A DNA stretch of 52,202 nucleotides, taken from a virus. Of the stretch, positions 46,368 through 52,202 are shown in pieces. The stretch's first letter is position 1; each line of letters begins with the position of its first letter. Under the pieces are notes generated by a model. That model had not been told where the DNA came from. It saw only the letters and a list, made by a program, of their open reading frames with translations, and did not search any database. The translations under genes and the position numbers were made by a program. The stretch covers positions 1-52,202 of the IMG/VR virus record IMGVR_UViG_3300037246_000766. The stretch is one strand, 5' to 3'.

Positions 46368-47396
46368 ATGGCTATTTTGAGACATGTGTTGAGAGAAGAG
46401 AACAAGGGCGACGGATCTGACAATCCGCCGAAGGTAGTAGCTGGTCCCGGCGAGACCCAGGACAGCATGCCGAAAGATCCCCCCGCTAAAGATCCAGACA
46501 AGGGCGATGCTGTTGGTGATGAAGCGGCCAAGGAAGCGGCCAAGAAGGCAGAGGAAGATGCTGCAAAGGCAGCAGCTGCAAAGGATGCCGGCGGCGACAA
46601 AACGGACAAGGACGGGGACACCGACCTCAAGATCTCCGTTCCGAAGGCGAGGATGGATGCTGCGCTAGTTCGTGCGCGTGAGGCAGAGGCGCGAGCCGAT
46701 GCAGCAGAGCTGCGAGCAACTGAAGCTGAGCGGACCCCCGCGACTGCCAAAGCCGATGATGACGACGACACGCTAACGATTGCGCAGGCTGAGAAGCGCA
46801 TCGGGGAGCTTGACGCTGAGATCGCGAAAGCGATGAAAGACGAAGATGATGAGGGCGGTGCCAAAGCTGCTGTCTTACTTCGTGAACAGCGCGAGTTATC
46901 GGAAGGCGTCAGGGATGCTAAACTGGAAGATGCAACTGTCGCACAGACAGCGCAGACTACGGAGTCCATCCAGTTCGACCGCGTGGTCACTGACCTGGAG
47001 GGACGTATCCCGATCCTCGACGAGAAGCATGACGACTTCGACAAAGACCTGACCGACGAAGTAGTCGAACTCGCTCGCGCACTACACAGACAAGGTGGCC
47101 GCTCTCAAGGAGATGCGATGATCTTGGCAGTGGATTATATGTCCACTAAATTGGGCCTCGATGGAACTGACACGGTGAAAGAGGTCAAAAAGAAAGAGAC
47201 CGACATCGCGGGTAACGTCGACAAGGCAAAGAAGCTGCCGCCCGATTTGGCCGCTTCAAAGGCCGGATCGGACTCCGATAAGGCTGGGGTCACAGCGGAT
47301 AGCAAGCGGGCGATGGATATGTCGCCTGAAGAGTTTGAGGCCCTTTCTGGCAATCCGGAGGAAATGTCCCGGTTGCGGGGCGATTTCGTTACATGA
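46368..47396 (+). CDS. Scaffolding protein
   Basis: A 342-residue acidic, largely helical protein (AKEAAKKAEEDAAKAAAA, REAEARADAAELRATEAER) with a folded C-terminal part (ALHRQGGRSQGDAMILAVDY). Place between portal and capsid and composition are those of an internal scaffold. No protease domain is fused. Confidence 0.8.
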   Translation: MAILRHVLREENKGDGSDNPPKVVAGPGETQDSMPKDPPAKDPDKGDAVGDEAAKEAAKKAEEDAAKAAAAKDAGGDKTDKDGDTDLKISVPKARMDAALVRAREAEARADAAELRATEAERTPATAKADDDDDTLTIAQAEKRIGELDAEIAKAMKDEDDEGGAKAAVLLREQRELSEGVRDAKLEDATVAQTAQTTESIQFDRVVTDLEGRIPILDEKHDDFDKDLTDEVVELARALHRQGGRSQGDAMILAVDYMSTKLGLDGTDTVKEVKKKETDIAGNVDKAKKLPPDLAASKAGSDSDKAGVTADSKRAMDMSPEEFEALSGNPEEMSRLRGDFVT

Positions 47397-47534
47397 TAGT
47401 CTCTCGACATTCGGGTGGCGTACGATATGAAGCCCGTGCTCAGCACACGCTAAAGAGCTGCTTTCCGGCCTCCGACACGACAGTTCGGAACACTGTATCT
47501 ATCTTGTGTATCAGGACTTAGGAGGTCCATCAAA
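47397..47534 (+). promoter_or_regulatory. 138-bp gap before the capsid gene
   Basis: No gene is seen. It ends in a perfect AGGAGG nine bases before the capsid ATG, which explains high capsid expression. Only a 4-bp GTGC/GCAC hairpin is visible; no promoter can be assigned. Confidence 0.5.
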
Positions 47535-48653
47535 ATGGCTCTTACCAATTTCGCTGCTCTCACAGACGAGCAGAAAACGATTTGGGCCAAGGATACCTGG
47601 AAGAACGCCCGTAACGCTGCCTTTCTGAACAAGTTCTTAGGCGACGGTCCCAACTCGATGATCCAGCGGATCTCCGAGTTGAAGAAGACCGAGAAAGGCG
47701 CACGCGCTGTCATTACCCTGGTCAAGGACCTGGAAGGTGATGGTGTTGCGGGAGATCGAACCCTCGAAGGCAATGAGGAAGAGATCCAGTCGTTCGATCA
47801 GGTCATCCAAGTCGACCAACTGCGTCACGCCAACCGACACGAAGGCCGCATTGCGGATCAGCGTTCGGTTGTGGAGTTCAGAGAGAACTCTCGCGACGTA
47901 CTGGCCTACTGGCTCGCTGACCGACTCGACCAAATGGCGTTCTTGGCGCTCACTGGCGTTTCCTTCACTCTCAAGAACGACGGCTCCCCGCGAACGGGTA
48001 GTGATCTGCCGTTCCTGGAGTGGGCGGCTGACGTCACGGCTCCGACTACGCTTCGTCATCGCAACTGGGTTGACGCATCCGACTCACTCGTCCCCGGCGA
48101 TACCGCTACGGTAGTCGCTGCCGACGTGCCGTCTTGGCGCATGCTTGTCAAGATGAAGGCGTTTGCGAAAATTCAGTTCATTCGGCCCATCCGGGGCGAA
48201 GGTCCTTTCTCGGGGCAGGTCATGTACAACGTGTTCATGCACCCCGATGCAATCGCGATCCTCAAGTTGGATCCGGACTTTCTCGCCGCATGGCGCAACG
48301 CGATGCCTCGTTCGACAAGCAACATCTTGTTTCGCGATGCAGACGTGTACTTTGTGGATGGTCTCGCAATTCGCGAGTTCTTCCATGTGTTCAACACCCT
48401 TGGCGCTGCGGGTGGTAGCAAGTTCGGATCTGGCGGAAACGTCGAAGGTTCCAGCACGCTGCTCTGCGGTTCCCAAGCCCTCGGCTTCGCTGACATTGGC
48501 GATCCCTACTGGGTGGAGAAAGGGTTTGACTACGAGAACGAGCAAGGTATCTCGTTGGGCAAAATGTGCGGCATGAAGAAGCCTGTCTTCCGAAGCCACG
48601 CGTCGGGTACCAACGAAGACTTCGCAGTTCTTCGCGTCAATCACGCAATCTAA
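47535..48653 (+). CDS. Major capsid protein, N4-gp56/DUF4043 family
   Basis: A 372-residue HK97-fold capsid protein. Family blocks: LEGDGVAGDRTLEGNEEEI, FDQVIQVDQLRHANRHEG, VEFRENSRDVLAYWLADRLDQ and YNVFMHPDAIAIL. Strong ribosome site. This family occurs in N4-like and several other podovirus groups, so it does not by itself make this an N4-like phage; no virion RNA polymerase is present here. Confidence 0.9.
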   Translation: MALTNFAALTDEQKTIWAKDTWKNARNAAFLNKFLGDGPNSMIQRISELKKTEKGARAVITLVKDLEGDGVAGDRTLEGNEEEIQSFDQVIQVDQLRHANRHEGRIADQRSVVEFRENSRDVLAYWLADRLDQMAFLALTGVSFTLKNDGSPRTGSDLPFLEWAADVTAPTTLRHRNWVDASDSLVPGDTATVVAADVPSWRMLVKMKAFAKIQFIRPIRGEGPFSGQVMYNVFMHPDAIAILKLDPDFLAAWRNAMPRSTSNILFRDADVYFVDGLAIREFFHVFNTLGAAGGSKFGSGGNVEGSSTLLCGSQALGFADIGDPYWVEKGFDYENEQGISLGKMCGMKKPVFRSHASGTNEDFAVLRVNHAI

Positions 48654-48665
48654 CGGAGGCTGATC

Positions 48666-49127
48666 ATGGAAATTCTGAAAGACCAAGGTCGGCAATACTC
48701 CCTTTGGGCATCTGCGAACATCGGCTTTGCTGATGGACTCACTGTCGCGCAAGCAATCGGTACAGGGATTCAAGATCTTCTGGATCTTCCTGCGGGCGCG
48801 GAAGTGGTTGGTGGCTCAATTACCGTGACTGAGGTATGGGATCAGGGCACAACCGCTGTGCTTGATATCGGAGACGTAGACGATCCTGATCGTTACACGT
48901 CTTCGCCTGTCGATCTCAAAAGCCTCGGGCGAACGGCTCTTACTCTGGATGGTAAAGTGACCACAGGGGAAGAGACGGTCGACGTCGATCCCGTTCTTGT
49001 CGGGGCCGATTCCACGCAGGGAGCGGCGACCATTCGAGTCGAGTACGTCATCAACGATCGAGCCCATGAGAACCAGGGCCTGAACGTGGCGGATTACGGA
49101 TCGAAGAATGCGCCTGAGACCGGCTAA
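48666..49127 (+). CDS. Head decoration/cement protein candidate
   Basis: A 153-residue beta-rich protein directly after the capsid gene (GADSTQGAATIRVEYVI, EVVGGSITVTEVW). It keeps the capsid-plus-small-protein arrangement seen in many podoviruses. No specific family is certain. A strong terminator follows. Confidence 0.65.
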   Translation: MEILKDQGRQYSLWASANIGFADGLTVAQAIGTGIQDLLDLPAGAEVVGGSITVTEVWDQGTTAVLDIGDVDDPDRYTSSPVDLKSLGRTALTLDGKVTTGEETVDVDPVLVGADSTQGAATIRVEYVINDRAHENQGLNVADYGSKNAPETG

Positions 49128-49146
49128 CCCCTTTGGGGAACGAAGC

Positions 49147-49183
49147 GGGGACTGGGGTACTTACGTGCCCCGGTCCCTTTTTT
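49147..49183 (+). terminator. Strong intrinsic terminator after the capsid genes
   Basis: Ten-bp stem GGGACTGGGG/CCCCGGTCCC (49148-49157, 49168-49177, one G-U), ten-base loop and T6 tail. It would lower expression of the joining genes relative to capsid. Confidence 0.88.
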
Positions 49184-49207
49184 ATTTGTGTTTGAGAGGA
49201 AAGAGAG

Positions 49208-49897
49208 ATGCCTAAAGAGAGAGTGAACTTGCCCGCCCCCGTATTTCCCGCAGTCGTGCGTGGAATGACGTGGGTGGAATCAAACCGAAATATTACCCTG
49301 AACACTACGAAGGGACACTGCGTTTTCTTCTTGCGCGGTCGAAAGCAGCTGTGCCCCAACGTCATACTCGAAGATGCGATGGCAGTTGGAATCCTTCCCG
49401 TCGAAAGGGACCGTGTGTCGGATGACGACGACGATGGGATTCTGCCAGTCGAGATCACGGGTAGCGCACGTATCAGTCAGATTCGTGACTGTGTCGAGGC
49501 ACTGATCAGGCGCAACGGACGAACTGACTTTACTGCCAGCGGCCTACCGAATCTCAAAGTGGTCAACCGTACTCTCGGGTACGATGTCGATCTCAGCGAG
49601 GTAACGAAGGTGTGGGCCAAGATCCAACAGGAGAACGCTGATTCTCGCAATGATCCTTCAAAGGTCATCGAGAGCGCTGCTCCCGTTCGCCCCTCTGATC
49701 CGGAGGAGTTCGTGAAAGCACTCGATGATATCGTTCGCTCAGTCTTCGAGACTGGAAGCGAGGATGACTTCACTGGATCCGGCGCACCACAGGTGCGGTC
49801 TATCGTCAACCGATCTGGTTACGATGTGACAGCAGCCGAACGCGATGCGGCCCATAAGCGCTATCAAGCTGCGCAGAAAGGGCAACCAGCAGAGTAG
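49208..49897 (+). CDS. Virion protein with internal duplication
   Basis: A 229-residue protein. Two copies of a 55-residue unit are seen: ISQIRDCVEALIRRNGRTDFT...VVNRTLGYDVDLSEV and a later VKALDDIVRSVFETGSEDDFT...IVNRSGYDVTAAE. An N-terminal 60-residue beta part (LNTTKGHCVFFLRGRKQL) precedes them. Joining or head-completion role inferred from position. Confidence 0.65.
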   Translation: MPKERVNLPAPVFPAVVRGMTWVESNRNITLNTTKGHCVFFLRGRKQLCPNVILEDAMAVGILPVERDRVSDDDDDGILPVEITGSARISQIRDCVEALIRRNGRTDFTASGLPNLKVVNRTLGYDVDLSEVTKVWAKIQQENADSRNDPSKVIESAAPVRPSDPEEFVKALDDIVRSVFETGSEDDFTGSGAPQVRSIVNRSGYDVTAAERDAAHKRYQAAQKGQPAE

Positions 49898-49906
49898 GTA
49901 ACGTAA

Positions 49907-50650
49907 ATGTCACTCACACCCGAAGATCTTAAAGACAGGTTCCGCAGAGAAGTCGATGACATAAACGGTGGTAGTCAAGGTGAAGACTACCTCTGGTCTG
50001 ATGATGACGTCTTCGGATACATGGAAGTGGCGCAGAGAAAGTTCGTACGACGAACACATTTTCTGCGGAAGGGTTCCCCTGCGGTCGATATAACAGATCT
50101 GACCACACTGGCCTTCACTGCTTCGGGTGCGAGTGGCTTTTTACCGATCAGTACCAAGATCATTCGTATCTTGAACGCAAGGATGCGAGACACTTCAAAC
50201 TCGAATTCAGATCCACTAGAGATCATGCCTTTCGAGGAACTCAACGAGGGGTTCTTCACGCGTGACTATGGCGCTGTGTTCGTAGGAAACTGGCAGGATA
50301 AGATTGGAAACGCACGTATCCTTGCTCCGAACTTCACAGAGAACTTCGTACGCATTGTCCCGATCCCTGCACAAGACGACACCGTTGAGTTGATCGTTGA
50401 ACATCTTCCGCTTAACACTGTGACGTGTGATAGCGCTACGCTCGACGTCACAGAACTCGAAGATCAGCTAATCATCATGGACTACATGCGCTCTCTTGCT
50501 TTCTTGAAGCAGGACGCGGATACCTACGATCCAGAGCTGTCTGCCAAGTTCGGACGTCTGTTTGACAGTGCAGCTGATGAGCGACGTCGTGAGATCAAGC
50601 GTACGCGCTTCCGCGCTCGTAGTACGCGCTACGGAGGCATACCCTTCTAA
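49907..50650 (+). CDS. Head-tail adaptor protein
   Basis: A 247-residue protein with a helical N-terminus (DLKDRFRREVDDINGG, FGYMEVAQRKFVRRT), a middle beta insert and a C-terminal helix (DQLIIMDYMRSLAFLKQD). This follows capsid in P22-like order and looks like an adaptor binding the portal. The Arg-rich end overlaps the next start by one base. Confidence 0.65.
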   Translation: MSLTPEDLKDRFRREVDDINGGSQGEDYLWSDDDVFGYMEVAQRKFVRRTHFLRKGSPAVDITDLTTLAFTASGASGFLPISTKIIRILNARMRDTSNSNSDPLEIMPFEELNEGFFTRDYGAVFVGNWQDKIGNARILAPNFTENFVRIVPIPAQDDTVELIVEHLPLNTVTCDSATLDVTELEDQLIIMDYMRSLAFLKQDADTYDPELSAKFGRLFDSAADERRREIKRTRFRARSTRYGGIPF

Positions 50651-51864
50651 TGGCGCTCAAGAACACCACAGCGAACAGACCGAGAGATGCGAAGCTTGAG
50701 ATCAAGGGACTTCGTACGCAAGACGAAGACTTTGAGGTTGGCTTCGATGGAATGGTCCTCGCTAACAACGTCGACCTGACGCGCAAGAATAGCATCGAGC
50801 GCCGCCCTGGTCGCGTTGACACTTCGTACGTTCCTGCAGGAACGATACACAGTGCATGGGCTGACAAGCAGCTCTTTCTTTTTCAGGAGGGCACGTCGCT
50901 CAAACGCTTTCGCTCTGCGACTGACGTTGAGACGCTGCGCACCGGCTTAACGATAGGAGATAAGATCAGTGCCTACAGAATTGGAAACCAAGTCTACTGG
51001 AGCAACGGATTTGAAACTGGAGTCGTGGAGCCAAACGGTAACCTTCGTGATTTCGGAGTACCCGTCCCTTCCCGCTTGGAAGGTGCGCCAACTACAGGAA
51101 ACCTTGGAGAAGGCCGCTACTCGTATGTTTTCACAAATGTTGAGTCAGATGGCCGCGAGTCCGGAAGCCCTCTACCAAGAACCGTTGACGTTGGAGAAAA
51201 TGAAGGCTTTCTCTTCACATTCTCTGCGGGGCTCACGAAGCGCTTCTGGATCACTGAAGCTAACGGCGACACCCTATATCTCGCAGATGAAATTTTTGCA
51301 GGGGAGACGGGCTTCTCTTATCGTAATGGACGACCTCGTACAAGCATAGTGCTCGACCGTCAATTGATGTCCGCCCCGGAGGCATGGCACGAGATTGACT
51401 GGTTCCGCGCTAGTTTACTCTTCGCCCGAAATAACAACTTAGAGTGGACAAATGAGTTCGATTATGAACTCAGAGACCTCGCCAAAGGGTACATGCCCTT
51501 CGGGGAACGGATCCACATCATTGGTGGTCTCAGAGATGGGTTTTACATCGGGACGGAGACAAAGCATTATTGGCTGACCGGGAGCGACATGATGAACCTG
51601 TCCCTGACCGAAGCTGCAGATTACGGAGCGATCCCAGGCACGAAGGTCCATATCAACGGCTCAGTCGTTGGTACCGGCGAGGCCACTGAGAGGATCCCGG
51701 TATGGGCTACTCAGGCGGGCATCGTGATAGGGCTCCCAGGCGGAACCTTGAGAAACGTCCACGAGCGTGTGGTAGACTTCTCAGCCAATTCAGTGGATGG
51801 TACAGCGCTCTACAGACGAGCGAACAAGCAGAACCACTACATCGCAGTGGTAAACGGAGGCTAA
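50650..51864 (+). CDS. Tail hub/plug protein (P22 gp10-like)
   Basis: A 404-residue beta-propeller-like protein: repeated W/Y-G-x-F strands, RTSIVLDRQLMSAPEAWHEIDWF, GYMPFGERIHIIGGLRDGFYIGT and TKHYWLTGSDM. It matches the size and place of packaged-DNA stabilisation proteins below the portal. Direct family confirmation needs a search. Confidence 0.6.
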   Translation: MALKNTTANRPRDAKLEIKGLRTQDEDFEVGFDGMVLANNVDLTRKNSIERRPGRVDTSYVPAGTIHSAWADKQLFLFQEGTSLKRFRSATDVETLRTGLTIGDKISAYRIGNQVYWSNGFETGVVEPNGNLRDFGVPVPSRLEGAPTTGNLGEGRYSYVFTNVESDGRESGSPLPRTVDVGENEGFLFTFSAGLTKRFWITEANGDTLYLADEIFAGETGFSYRNGRPRTSIVLDRQLMSAPEAWHEIDWFRASLLFARNNNLEWTNEFDYELRDLAKGYMPFGERIHIIGGLRDGFYIGTETKHYWLTGSDMMNLSLTEAADYGAIPGTKVHINGSVVGTGEATERIPVWATQAGIVIGLPGGTLRNVHERVVDFSANSVDGTALYRRANKQNHYIAVVNGG

Positions 51865-51868
51865 GACA

Positions 51869-52202
51869 ATGGCACTAAGATTGACGGACGGACTGCGGAA
51901 TCACATCCTGCAGGTTAGCTCGGTGGAGGCTGCGCTTACTCTCGGGTTTCTCATGATCTACAGCGGGTCTCAACCCGCAAGCGCAAATGACGCCGCGACC
52001 GGAGTTCGTCTCGCGACGATTGCTGTCGACGGTGGTGCAATCGGACTTACGTTCGATGCGATTGTTGTAGCGGGTACGTTGCCCAAAGCTGCGGCAGAAG
52101 TGTGGAACGGGACAGCTGGTGCAACAGGCACGGCTGGCTGGTTCCGTTTTCATGAACTGGACACAAACAAAGCGACTACGGAAGCAAGTGCTGACGCAGG
52201 CG
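51869..52202 (+). CDS. Virion structural protein, cut by the window edge
   Basis: Starts at ATG 51869 with GGAGG upstream and is open to the end (111 residues seen). Pattern FLMIYSGSQPASANDAATG followed by ATGTAGWFRFHELD is common in podovirus structural proteins encoded near joining genes. Role unknown. Confidence 0.6.
   Translation, partial: MALRLTDGLRNHILQVSSVEAALTLGFLMIYSGSQPASANDAATGVRLATIAVDGGAIGLTFDAIVVAGTLPKAAAEVWNGTAGATGTAGWFRFHELDTNKATTEASADAG

Noticed and set aside
47535-48653. Classification as an N4-like phage from the capsid family
   Set aside because: The N4-gp56 capsid family is shared by several podovirus groups; the hallmark giant virion RNA polymerase and N4-type replication genes are not in the window.
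1-52202. Temperate lifestyle
   Set aside because: No integrase, excisionase or CI/Cro-type region is visible; one HTH protein is not enough. The unseen part of the genome could still change this.
1-52202. CRISPR array or insertion sequence
   Set aside because: No regularly spaced repeats of array type, no transposase; the tandem repeats at 1538-2041 are in-frame protein repeats.

Overview
The window is most simply read as one long stretch of a virulent, podovirus-type tailed phage genome infecting a Gram-negative host. The head genes are a large terminase, a P22-like portal with an Ala/Gln-rich C-terminal helix and an N4-gp56/DUF4043-type major capsid protein, followed by adaptor and gp10-like genes. 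An inner-membrane plus outer-membrane-lipoprotein spanin pair points to a Gram-negative envelope. I see no integrase, repressor/cro pair, tRNA, CRISPR or insertion sequence. The host cannot be named from the sequence. Both ends cut through virion genes, so the missing tail genes probably lie outside the window and the molecule may be circularly permuted.

Layout. (1) 1-6745, plus strand: end of a virion protein, a zinc-ribbon protein, M15 endolysin, holin candidate, a virion protein with His/Met tandem repeats and a LamG-like domain, its small paralog, the spanins and a large fibre-like protein. (2) 6826-39648, minus strand: about 80 tightly packed early/middle genes, mostly chained by ATGA or GTGA overlaps. 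They include nucleotide metabolism (dCMP deaminase, HD phosphohydrolase, dATP/dGTP diphosphohydrolase-like protein), a possible DNA-modification gene (Nmad5), replication and recombination (family A DNA polymerase, AEP primase/SF3 helicase, SNF2-like helicase, VRR-NUC, PD-(D/E)XK exonuclease, DEDDh exonuclease, an SSB-like protein), an RNA ligase, a ClpP-like protease, DUF932, Gp88, an HTH protein, exported proteins and many small unknowns. (3) 39649-40422: a divergent control region rich in inverted repeats, with a consensus -35 box for the rightward late genes. (4) 40423-52202, plus strand: terminase, portal, scaffold, capsid and head-tail joining genes, with a strong intrinsic terminator at 49147-49183.

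How it fits together. Leftward transcription from the divergent region would first read a cassette of small genes in which each of five intergenic gaps holds a strong stem-loop. One of these genes encodes a ribosomal L7/L12 C-terminal-domain protein behind two mutually exclusive leader hairpins. Transcription then passes membrane proteins, a bidirectional terminator at 35961, an AT-rich operator or origin-like region, the primase-helicase, and the rest of replication and nucleotide metabolism. Rightward late transcription makes the virion and then lysis proteins. Several adjacent genes overlap out of frame by 60-190 nt, which is unusual.

Most unusual features: the stem-loop-punctuated early cassette with the L7/L12-like gene; a three-gene tandem family built around a CG-x3-C-x-AGWY motif; eight 21-22 residue repeats rich in HHG and MTM/MNM; and a nucleotide-metabolism set that partly resembles the enzymes of 2-aminoadenine phages but without a visible purZ.
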